NCBI RefSeq assembly: GCF_002723455.1
Contig: NZ_PDUS01000021.1
Coordinates: 1 to 64,000, forward strand
Source: Pseudoalteromonas sp. 3D05
GTDB lineage: Bacteria; Pseudomonadota; Gammaproteobacteria; Enterobacterales; Alteromonadaceae
Length of the DNA stretch: 64,000 nt
Direction of reading: 5' to 3'
Shown: positions 1 through 6,971 of the stretch, one piece after another
Numbering within the stretch: the stretch's first letter is position 1
Layout of the letters: each line of letters starts with the position of its first letter
Program-made: the position numbers and the translations under genes
Notes under the pieces: model-generated
Databases searched by the model: none
Told to the model about the DNA's origin: nothing
Seen by the model: the letters and a program-made list of their open reading frames with translations, nothing else

Positions 1-89
1 CGTTTTCTTGCAGTAGCCATGTATCACCCTGTTTGTTTTTTGCACTAATTGAAAGTTAGTTGAAAAAATAAAAAATACAAACTTTAGGG

Positions 90-131
90 TGGGTGTCTTT
101 TTATTTATTTAGATGGGTGTCTTATTTATTT
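90..131. repeat. tandem pair of short direct repeats
   Basis: Two near-identical units occur back to back: TGGGTGTCTTTTTATTTATTT (bases 90-110, quoted as TGGGTGTC plus a T/A-rich tail) and TGGGTGTC with a similar tail (114-131). The surrounding 1-243 stretch contains no convincing gene. Such G-rich/T-rich repeats can mark the edge of a mobile element, but no transposase is visible in the window, so origin is unknown. Confidence 0.4.
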
Positions 132-203
132 CGTTAGTAGCAATTTAAAACCGTCTAATGCTTGCTGATAAAGAGTTGGATAGTTGAAGTGGTGGTTGTT
201 ACT

Positions 204-224
204 CAGACTCTCACTGAGAGTCTG
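204..224. other. strong hairpin downstream of the exported protein gene
   Basis: A perfect inverted repeat with 10-base arms (CAGACTCTCA / TGAGAGTCTG) lies about 20 bases beyond the stop codon of the minus-strand gene ending at 244. It could end that transcript or protect its 3' end, but there is no T-run after it on the minus strand, so it is not a canonical intrinsic terminator. Confidence 0.4.
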
Positions 225-243
225 GATGCCACATTAAAAAGAC

Positions 244-858
244 TTAATTGCAAATTGTTACTTTTAATTCACTTCTCGCACCTTTTTGCTCATAAGTCTT
301 ACAAACCCCTTTTCCCGTTTTTATTGTAGGTAAAGAAATTAACATTAGTATCTCGATGTAATTACTGGTGCTAGCAACCTTTAATGGTAAAGAGTTTTCA
401 ATTAACATTTTATGGAAATTGTCATTAAACAAGTTGTAAACTTTGTTTTTGGACATTTCTTCGATTATAGAGGCTACTTCCATTTCACAGTCACTTTCAC
501 CACTACCGGTTTCATTCGCCTTCTTAATCAATCTAGACTGAAGATTTTCTATAAAAAAATCACGAGCCAAAAGAAAAGTATTAATATTAGTTTTTCCCAT
601 GAAGAATCGGTCAATAGCAGCTTTTGATGACTCACGAATAGACACTCTGGCCCATTGGGGTACTTTATCGTAGACAAACCTCTCAACCCCTTCCATAGAA
701 TCAAAAATAGTTAGGTTGGACTCTAGCTTCTGCCCTAGCTTTACACCTTCACAACTCCCCATTAGGTTTATTTGATTTACATCACTATCAGCCAATGACC
801 AAGGTGAAGCTGACATCAAAAATAGCATGAGCACTAGGATTATTAATTTATTCACCAA
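244..858 (-). CDS. exported hypothetical protein, possible partner (immunity) of the Rhs C-terminal domain
   Basis: No family is recognised. The 204-residue product begins with a clear Sec signal peptide (hydrophobic residues 4-20, likely cleavage after SLA near residue 23), so the mature protein should be periplasmic. It contains cysteines near residues 36, 124, 186 and 203 that could form disulfides after export. The gene overlaps the 3' end of the upstream Rhs reading frame by 11 bases, the arrangement usual for Rhs toxin and immunity genes. The immunity role is inferred from position only; it could equally be an unrelated cargo gene. Its export would fit a toxin acting outside the cytoplasm. 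Confidence 0.6.
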   Translation of the reverse strand: MVNKLIILVLMLFLMSASPWSLADSDVNQINLMGSCEGVKLGQKLESNLTIFDSMEGVERFVYDKVPQWARVSIRESSKAAIDRFFMGKTNINTFLLARDFFIENLQSRLIKKANETGSGESDCEMEVASIIEEMSKNKVYNLFNDNFHKMLIENSLPLKVASTSNYIEILMLISLPTIKTGKGVCKTYEQKGARSELKVTICN

Positions 859-1837
859 TTGTTACTCCTTTGATTAAACGCCCCTCAGGTCTTGCAATGT
901 TTACTGAGCTTTTAGCTCTTCGATAATTTAATTCTCTATAACTACCATTTCTTGTTGAGACAGAGACCAAATACTTTTTGTTTACATATCCATTTTTTAC
1001 CATTGATGTGACATGTCTAGCGTCATGCCCACTAAAATTGTTATTGCTATCCCAATGTGTATGACCCGACCTCATTATAGATACCTTGCCAAGTGATTTT
1101 TTTACTCGATGGTACATTAAGCTAGGATTAACCCCTGTTGAGGACCCCCCTTCTCCTGAAAGAGTTCCGACAGCCCCAAAAGTTGCCTGAAATCCCGATT
1201 CGGTTTTCACAACAAACCATTGAACCTCGTCTTTAACTATTTGTGATAGTGGGTTGTATAAGTTATGCGCAGCAATATCAGCCTCCTGCTGACTATCAAA
1301 GCTTCCAAGAGAATCATTTACTCTCCCTTGCTGAGAATTGTGTGACAATAAAGTAGTTACAGCATCTTGCTCTGTTTCTGACAGGTTATCGAAAACATTG
1401 TCACTTACAAGCCCTGCGACACCACTTCCGCCAGAGTTCCCTGACCCAGTTACACTGGTACCACCATTCTCTTCTCCCGACTTTTGAGCAATATTTTTCT
1501 GACTGCCTATATCCATACTGACTACTTTACCACCGCTAAATGTTGCAGAAAATGATTGTGTTGCCCCATTTGAATAGGTAGCTGTACCAGAGACTCCTGT
1601 AGTCACTGTTCGCTTTATTCTTGAGCCAGTTACAGCAACTTTTTCAGTAGTTTTGGTTGACTCAATTTTTTCAAGTTCAGGTTCTTTCGCCGTATACCCA
1701 GTCGGGTCTGTTCCCGCCAGCGGATTATTCATAATATACGAATATGGATTGATACTCTGTGAATTTCCAGGGCTTTGAATCACAGGATCAACACTCATAA
1801 ACCGACCAAGGTTATAATCGTACACCCGACCGTTCAT
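848..1837 (-). CDS. Rhs core C-terminus with DUF4329-like variable domain (probably a remnant)
   Basis: The first 48 or so residues are the end of an Rhs repeat-associated core (GRVYDYNLGRFMSVDP, then NPYSY and the boundary motif DPTGY). The rest is a variable tip: a Ser/Gly/Thr-rich linker, then a domain with HTH at residues 259-261 followed by SGHDARH, resembling the DUF4329 (JAB-like) domain found at Rhs tips. The reading frame is open upstream for 26 more codons (1838-1915), which encode the conserved Rhs stretch GFTDHEHLDDVELIHM, and then meets an in-frame TAA at 1916-1918. The ATG at 1837 is therefore an internal methionine, not a natural start. Translation would need re-initiation or stop readthrough. 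The locus is best read as a broken gene whose toxin tip may be silent. Confidence 0.7.
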   Translation of the reverse strand: MNGRVYDYNLGRFMSVDPVIQSPGNSQSINPYSYIMNNPLAGTDPTGYTAKEPELEKIESTKTTEKVAVTGSRIKRTVTTGVSGTATYSNGATQSFSATFSGGKVVSMDIGSQKNIAQKSGEENGGTSVTGSGNSGGSGVAGLVSDNVFDNLSETEQDAVTTLLSHNSQQGRVNDSLGSFDSQQEADIAAHNLYNPLSQIVKDEVQWFVVKTESGFQATFGAVGTLSGEGGSSTGVNPSLMYHRVKKSLGKVSIMRSGHTHWDSNNNFSGHDARHVTSMVKNGYVNKKYLVSVSTRNGSYRELNYRRAKSSVNIARPEGRLIKGVTIGE

Positions 1838-1915
1838 ATGAATTAACTCTACATCATCTAAATGCTCGTGGTCGGTAAAACCTCTGCGTGTTTTGGCTTT
1901 ATCCAGGTCATCCAG

Positions 1916-2272
1916 TTATGAATTACCATACGGCTTTAAGTCGCCACTTGCCAGCCTAGGTTTACCAAATGGGTCAAAGTTGCGCTGTGCTGTGGCATAA
2001 CCATTATGGTCGCTGAATATGCGTGCGCTGCCTAGGCGGTCGCGGTGGGTATAGCGAATAGTTGCGCCTTCATTGGTTGTTTGGCTTATTACAGCAATGT
2101 CGTCTATAAATGCGCGCCAAGTGGTTTTGCTGCCGTCGGTTTCTTCTTCATACAATTTATCGCTATAATAGGTAGTCACACTACCATTCACTTGCTTATA
2201 GCGCATATTCTCTGGGCCATAGGTAAAGTTGATAGTTTTACCGTCTTTTTTGATTTGGGTAGGCTTATCCAT
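1916..2272 (-). pseudogene. Rhs/YD-repeat core fragment, 5' truncated and ended by an in-frame stop
   Basis: This fragment encodes Rhs core sequence (FTYGPENMRYKQ, then YTHRDRLGSARIF and FDPFGKPR) and is in the same reading frame as the downstream Rhs C-terminus, separated only by the TAA at 1916-1918. Upstream the frame stays open for eight codons beyond the ATG at 2272 and hits TGA at 2297-2299. Full-length Rhs proteins have many hundreds of residues of YD repeats before this point; these are absent, and the fadE terminator lies directly upstream. The sequence therefore looks like a transferred 3' Rhs piece abutting the housekeeping region, lacking its own promoter, start and delivery signals. 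Confidence 0.8.
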
Positions 2273-2310
2273 CGCGTTTAAATGGCACGAGTAATTTCAT
2301 TACCGCAAAC

Positions 2311-2342
2311 AAAAAAGCCCACACAATTTTGTGTGGGCTTTT
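2311..2342. terminator. intrinsic terminator after fadE
   Basis: Stem AAAAGCCCACAC / GTGTGGGCTTTT (12 bp) around a 6-base loop, with a T-run on the minus strand. It lies about 55 bases past the fadE stop and marks the junction between fadE and the Rhs fragment. Confidence 0.85.
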
Positions 2343-2397
2343 GAATATAAAAGCGCCAGAACTGCTGGGCGCTTACATTGTTGAATTAAATCAAACT

Positions 2398-4653
2398 TTA
2401 CTGATTAACAACGCTTTTCAGTGGGTTTACTGGCTTTGCATTTTCATCTAACAAGTTTAAATCAAAATCAAACTCATCAACACGAATTGCGCGTTCACGC
2501 TTTTTGTTGTAATCAATTAATTTTGCATATTCATCTTCTGTGATGATGTTAGCCACAAGCGCATTATCAAGTGTTAACGCAAAACGAATACCTGGCTTGA
2601 TTGTTTTGCTGCGTAACGCTTTTTTAACTTTTGCAAGTAAGTCTAAACACGCCATTTTAGCTTGGTATGCTTGCTCATTAATATGATGACCGTCGCCTTC
2701 AACTGGCTTAACTAGATGCGTGATTTGCTTTTTAAACGCTGTATCTAGCTGTGCTTGCTTAGATAGTTCACGGATTAAGTCATCGCTTATCTTTGGCATT
2801 TTAGTTGAGTAGTTCATGGTAATGAAACGCATAAACTTACGCGTACCGCTTGCCGGGAAGTTATCTAAAAACTTGTGCAAGGCTTCTTCAGCGCTTTGTA
2901 GAGCAAAACGAGTTGCATAGTGGAAGTAAGGTGCTGCTTGCTCACGCTCACTGCTCGCTACTTTTTGCTCGTAGTACTTAATTGATGCCATCGCCGCATA
3001 TAAAAAGCTCATCACGTCACCTAAGCGCGCTGAAAGCATTTCAGCTTGCTTAAGTTTACCGCCAAGCACTAGTAACGAGAAGTCAGCATATACAGCAAGT
3101 TTAGCAGATAACTTTTGCGCTGCTTTTTCGTATTCGCGCACTTCTGGTAATTTAGACTCAGCACCCGCAGTAAATGGTAAAACACCTAAGCGGAATGCAC
3201 GCAAGCTGTTACCTACGCTGTAGCCAACTGTTTTACGTAGAATGCTGTTAAATTCTTTGTCTGCGTTTTTATCTTCACTGTGGATAGATTCAACCATAGA
3301 TTGTAAATATGGGTGGCAACGCATAACACCTTGACCAAAAATCATTAGGTTACGAGTTAAAATGTTTGCACCTTCTACCGTGATGGCAATAGGCTGTGCC
3401 ACATAGCCACTGGCTAATGTATTTTGCGGGCCATTTTGAATCGCTTTACCTGCTTGGATATCCATTGCTGAATCAAGTACATCGCGACCAATCTCTGTCA
3501 TGTGGTATTTTGCAATCGCTGTAACAACAGAGGGTTTTAAGCCCATGCCTAAGCCTTCAGTTGTCAGCACTCGCATCGCTTCTTGTAGGTATGTTTTACC
3601 TGCAATGTCTGCTAGTTTTTCTTGAATACCTTCAAACTGACCAATGGCTAAGCCAAATTGCTCACGCACTGCTGCATACTCAGATGCACCTTTAAATGCA
3701 ACTTGTGAAGAACTTACACCTAATGCCGGTAATGAAATACCACGGCCAGCGCCTAAGCAGCTAACCAGCATTTGCCAACCGCGGCCGATGTTCTTTTGGC
3801 CACCAATAATGAAGTCCATTGGTACGAATACTTTGTTACCACGGGTAGTACCGTTGTAAAAGCGAATGCCCATAGGATCATGGCGATTACCAAGCTCAAC
3901 ACCTGGGTGCTCTTTTGGAATAAGCGCACAAGTAATGCCTAGGTTTTCTTTGCCGCCAAGTAGGCCATCAGGATCAACTACTTTAAAGGCTAAACCAAGT
4001 ACCGTCGCAATCGGTGCAAGCGTGATGTAACGTTTGTCCCATGTGATTTCAAGACCTAACACTTCTTTACCGTTATACATGCCTTTAGTCACGGTGCCTA
4101 AATCAGGGATACCGCCTGCATCAGAACCCGCTTCTGGGCTAGTTAATGCAAAACATGGAATATCACGGCCATTTGCTAAGCGTGGTAAGTAATGAGCTTG
4201 TTGCTCTTTTGTACCAAAATGGAGTAGTAACTCACCCGGACCTAATGAGTTAGGTACCATAACCGTTACCGCCACCGCTGAGCTTTTAGTCGCAATAGTT
4301 CCTACGATAGTTGAGTTAGCATAAGGGCTAAACTCTAAACCGCCGAATGACTTAGGAATGATAAGTGAAAAGAAACGTTCTTTTTTAAGAAAATCGAGAA
4401 TGTAGTCAGGTAAATGAATACCATTTTGAATCTCTGTATCATCAATCATGCCCATTAGTTCTTGTAATGGACCGTCGATGAAGGCTTGCTCGTCTGCACT
4501 CAATGTTGCAGCAGGCACAGCGCGCAAGGCGCTAAAATCGGGCTTACCTTGGTAGATAGAGCCCTCTAACCAAACATCACCCGCATCAAGCGCTTCTTGT
4601 TCAGTAATAGAAATACTGGGTAACACTTTTTTTAATTTTGTACGTAAACTCAT
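2398..4653 (-). CDS. fadE: acyl-CoA dehydrogenase FadE
   Basis: This enzyme catalyses the first step of fatty-acid beta-oxidation, FAD-dependent formation of trans-2-enoyl-CoA. The 751-residue product matches the long gammaproteobacterial FadE type: an acyl-CoA dehydrogenase core in roughly the first 480 residues (FALTSPEAGSDAGG in the middle domain; FGLAIGQFEGIQEKLADIAG in the C-terminal helical domain) followed by the extra FadE-specific C-terminal region (DUF1974). It is a little shorter than E. coli FadE (814 residues), as is usual in Alteromonadales, because the N-terminal membrane part is missing. It is transcribed alone: ybaK upstream has its own terminator and a terminator follows fadE. 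A 17-bp FadR-like operator (4658-4674) lies immediately before the ATG. Confidence 0.93.
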   Translation of the reverse strand: MSLRTKLKKVLPSISITEQEALDAGDVWLEGSIYQGKPDFSALRAVPAATLSADEQAFIDGPLQELMGMIDDTEIQNGIHLPDYILDFLKKERFFSLIIPKSFGGLEFSPYANSTIVGTIATKSSAVAVTVMVPNSLGPGELLLHFGTKEQQAHYLPRLANGRDIPCFALTSPEAGSDAGGIPDLGTVTKGMYNGKEVLGLEITWDKRYITLAPIATVLGLAFKVVDPDGLLGGKENLGITCALIPKEHPGVELGNRHDPMGIRFYNGTTRGNKVFVPMDFIIGGQKNIGRGWQMLVSCLGAGRGISLPALGVSSSQVAFKGASEYAAVREQFGLAIGQFEGIQEKLADIAGKTYLQEAMRVLTTEGLGMGLKPSVVTAIAKYHMTEIGRDVLDSAMDIQAGKAIQNGPQNTLASGYVAQPIAITVEGANILTRNLMIFGQGVMRCHPYLQSMVESIHSEDKNADKEFNSILRKTVGYSVGNSLRAFRLGVLPFTAGAESKLPEVREYEKAAQKLSAKLAVYADFSLLVLGGKLKQAEMLSARLGDVMSFLYAAMASIKYYEQKVASSEREQAAPYFHYATRFALQSAEEALHKFLDNFPASGTRKFMRFITMNYSTKMPKISDDLIRELSKQAQLDTAFKKQITHLVKPVEGDGHHINEQAYQAKMACLDLLAKVKKALRSKTIKPGIRFALTLDNALVANIITEDEYAKLIDYNKKRERAIRVDEFDFDLNLLDENAKPVNPLKSVVNQ

Positions 4654-4657
4654 GATT

Positions 4658-4674
4658 AACTCATCCGACCAGAT
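4658..4674 (-). promoter_or_regulatory. candidate FadR operator before fadE
   Basis: On the minus strand the site reads ATCTGGTCGGATGAGTT. It matches the FadR consensus AACTGGTCNGACCAGTT at 13 of 16 defined positions, including an intact left half. It overlaps the ribosome-binding region of fadE, so binding would block transcription or early elongation. Similar sites precede the thioesterase (9068) and KAS III (40525) genes. Confidence 0.5.
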
Positions 4675-4783
4675 AATTTATAGTACTATTACGTCATAAA
4701 AATCACTTTAGATCAATTGCTCTAACCAACTTTTTAACAGTTTTTTCAATTTATTTATTTTTTCTATGCATAAGTTATTGAAT

Positions 4784-4808
4784 AAAAACAGCTTACACGT
4801 GTAAGCTG
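4784..4808 (-). terminator. intrinsic terminator of ybaK
   Basis: A perfect 20-bp palindrome, CAGCTTACACGTGTAAGCTG (4789-4808), is followed on the minus strand by TTTTTA. It lies about 60 bases past the ybaK stop and separates ybaK from fadE. Confidence 0.8.
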
Positions 4809-4866
4809 AATTGAAAATACTTTTGAATTTTTGTGCAATAAAACCGCAAACCTATCATCTTATTTA

Positions 4867-5328
4867 TCAAAAACAGGCAAAGCTCGCCTGCGTTAACGTT
4901 TGTAAATCCATTGGACATAGCGCTATCTCAAGGCCGCGCTTACCTGCACTCACATAAATAGTGTTATACTTTTCAGCGCTTTGATGAATGTACGTTTCAA
5001 GGCGCTTTTTTTGCCCAAGCGGGCTGACTCCCCCTAAAATATAGCCCGTACTGGCAGCCACTTTATTTGGCTCTGCCATCGCTGCTTTTTTAGCCCCACA
5101 TGCTTTAGCCAGTTGCTTTAAATTGACCTGCTGCGATACCGGCGTAATTGCCACAACGAGTTTATTGTCACTCGTTTCTAACACTAACGTTTTAAATACT
5201 TGCTCTGCATTTAATGCAAGCTTTTCAACCGCTTCGAGTCCAAATTGTGCTGCTGTTGAATCATGTTCATAGCTTAATACAGTAAAGTTAATGCGCTTTT
5301 GCTCTAGGAGTGTAATTGCCGGTGTCAT
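4867..5328 (-). CDS. ybaK: Cys-tRNA(Pro)/Cys-tRNA(Cys) deacylase YbaK
   Basis: YbaK hydrolyses Cys-tRNA(Pro) mischarged by prolyl-tRNA synthetase, a cytoplasmic trans-editing step. The 153-residue product has the family length and its landmarks: VFKTLVLE near residue 45, an invariant lysine in that segment that acts in catalysis in the family, and the glycine-rich GYILGGVSPLGQKK loop near residue 95. No membrane or signal segment is present. It is transcribed as a single gene, with a terminator downstream and about 240 bases of non-coding sequence upstream that should hold its promoter. Confidence 0.9.
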   Translation of the reverse strand: MTPAITLLEQKRINFTVLSYEHDSTAAQFGLEAVEKLALNAEQVFKTLVLETSDNKLVVAITPVSQQVNLKQLAKACGAKKAAMAEPNKVAASTGYILGGVSPLGQKKRLETYIHQSAEKYNTIYVSAGKRGLEIALCPMDLQTLTQASFACF

Positions 5329-5569
5329 TATTATTTATCCCTAAATTTGTACGTTTGCCGTACTGCAGATGATTACATAGTTTGTAGAATATTTGGGCAG
5401 TAATAAAGCGAAATTTGATATTTATATGGTTATTCATTGCAATAAACAACAACATTAAAAATAAAAATCTGGTTTTAATTATATAGAGGAGTTTAACGCT
5501 TAGGCGTGGAATGCTGCTAAATATAAACGCGTACTTATTCAATACACACGCTATTTATTTCAAATTATT

Positions 5570-5598
5570 AAAAATGGCGCCATGTGGCGCCATTTTTT
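5570..5598. terminator. intrinsic terminator of dnaJ
   Basis: Stem AAAATGGCGCCA / TGGCGCCATTTT (12 bp, 5571-5596) with T-runs on both sides, about 20 bases past the dnaJ stop. It can work in both directions. Confidence 0.88.
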
Positions 5599-5616
5599 AA
5601 AATCACTTAACGATTA

Positions 5617-6759
5617 TTACTTAGTTAAATCATCAAAGAATTTCTTCACGCCATCAAAGAAGCCTTTCTCTTTAGGGCGATTTTTTGAACCGTCTTTACC
5701 CATGCTTAGTTCAAGCTCTTCGAGTAATTCACGTTGGCGTTCATTTAGGTTAACCGGTGTTTCGATAACCACTTTGCAAAGTAAGTCACCTACAGCACCA
5801 CTGCGAACTGATTTAACACCTTTGCCACGCATACGGAACATCTTACCCGTTTGGCTCTCAGCAGGTATTTTAAGCTTAGCACGACCATCTAGCGTAGGTA
5901 CTTCAATCTCGCCACCTAACGCCGCTGTGGTGTAGCCAATTGGTACTTCACAGTAGAGGTTGTTTCCATCACGCACAAAGATTGGGTGTTCACGTACCGA
6001 TACTTGTACATATAAATCACCCGCAGGTGCTCCATGAGCGCCCGCTTCACCTTCGCCAGATAAACGAATGCGGTCACCGGTATCAACACCAGCCGGTATT
6101 TTAACTGATAAGGTTTTGGTTTTCTCTACACGGCCTTGACCATGACAGCTGTTACAGGGATCAGAAATAATCTGACCTGTGCCCTGACACGTAGGACACG
6201 ATTGTTGAACAGCAAAGAAACCTTGGCGCATTTGTACTTGGCCTGCGCCATGACACGTTGTACATGTTTTTGGCTTAGAACCAGGTTTTGCACCACTGCC
6301 ATCACAAGGTGAACAGCTCACCCACGTAGGCACTTTAATTTCAACTTCTTTACCACGAACCGCTTCTTCTAAGCTTAAGTCCATGTTGTAACGTAAATCG
6401 GCACCGCGTTGCTGGCGAGATTGACGACGACCACCGCCACCTCCGCCAAAGATATCACCGAATACATCACCAAAAATATCACCAAAGTCGCCTTGGCCGC
6501 CACCAAAGCCACCGTGACCACCGCCACCACCTTGTTCGAAGGCTGCATGACCATATTGATCATACATTTGACGTTTTTGATCATCGGTTAAGATTTCGTA
6601 AGCTTCTTTAACTTCTTTAAACTTACTTTCTAGCTCTTTATCACCGGCGGTACGATCTGGATGATATTTCATCGCTAAGCGTTTATACGCTTTTTTAATG
6701 TCTCTTTCGCTGGCATCTTTTGCCACACCAAGAACTTCATAATAATCGCGTTTTGACAT
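5617..6759 (-). CDS. dnaJ: chaperone protein DnaJ (Hsp40)
   Basis: Co-chaperone that delivers unfolded clients to DnaK and stimulates its ATPase. From the chosen ATG the 380-residue product shows, in order: a J domain (residues 1-70) with the HPD motif; a Gly/Phe-rich linker (about 75-110) consisting largely of glycine runs; four CxxCxGxG zinc-binding repeats (CSPCDGSG, CTTCHGAG, CPTCQGTG, CNSCHGQG); and the C-terminal substrate-binding domains. The ATG at 6759 gives the family-standard start MSKRDYYEVLGV. A GTG three codons upstream is also possible, and neither has a strong ribosome-binding site. It lies downstream of dnaK, with a hairpin terminator between them, so readthrough or its own promoter must supply transcription. 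Confidence 0.95.
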   Translation of the reverse strand: MSKRDYYEVLGVAKDASERDIKKAYKRLAMKYHPDRTAGDKELESKFKEVKEAYEILTDDQKRQMYDQYGHAAFEQGGGGGHGGFGGGQGDFGDIFGDVFGDIFGGGGGGRRQSRQQRGADLRYNMDLSLEEAVRGKEVEIKVPTWVSCSPCDGSGAKPGSKPKTCTTCHGAGQVQMRQGFFAVQQSCPTCQGTGQIISDPCNSCHGQGRVEKTKTLSVKIPAGVDTGDRIRLSGEGEAGAHGAPAGDLYVQVSVREHPIFVRDGNNLYCEVPIGYTTAALGGEIEVPTLDGRAKLKIPAESQTGKMFRMRGKGVKSVRSGAVGDLLCKVVIETPVNLNERQRELLEELELSMGKDGSKNRPKEKGFFDGVKKFFDDLTK

Positions 6760-6866
6760 ATCTATCACACTACTCTTTTGCTACTGCAGCTTGGCTGCGG
6801 ATAAACCGATAAATCATATCGATTTACCATTAATTTTTAAGCTATTTTACATGTTCTTTTTACATG

Positions 6867-6899
6867 CAAAAGGCGCGTTAAGCTTTAGCCTACGCGCCT
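6867..6899 (-). terminator. terminator or attenuator between dnaK and dnaJ
   Basis: Minus-strand hairpin with arms GGCGCGT / ACGCGCC (6892-6898 and 6872-6878), a 13-base loop and TTTT after it. It lies about 75 bases past the dnaK stop. Partial termination here would set the DnaK:DnaJ ratio, as described for dnaK operons in other bacteria; that role is inferred. Confidence 0.65.
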
Positions 6900-6971
6900 C
6901 ATTTGTTCATCCTAACTTAAACACCCCAATTAGTCATGGTGTTTTACGTTAGTGAGAAGCGTTAGTAACAA

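Noticed and set aside
204..224. CRISPR repeat
   Set aside because: Only one palindromic unit and no spacers; it is a single hairpin.
4789..4808. Perfect palindrome CAGCTTACACGTGTAAGCTG as a regulator operator of fadE
   Set aside because: On the minus strand it is followed by TTTTTA and lies just after ybaK, so an intrinsic terminator explains it better.
5288..5542. 84-residue minus-strand frame overlapping the ybaK start
   Set aside because: AT-rich composition, no ribosome-binding site and no recognisable family; it shadows the ybaK promoter region.
6375..6584. Valine-rich frames over the dnaJ Gly/Phe region
   Set aside because: They are out-of-frame readings of the repetitive glycine codons of dnaJ.
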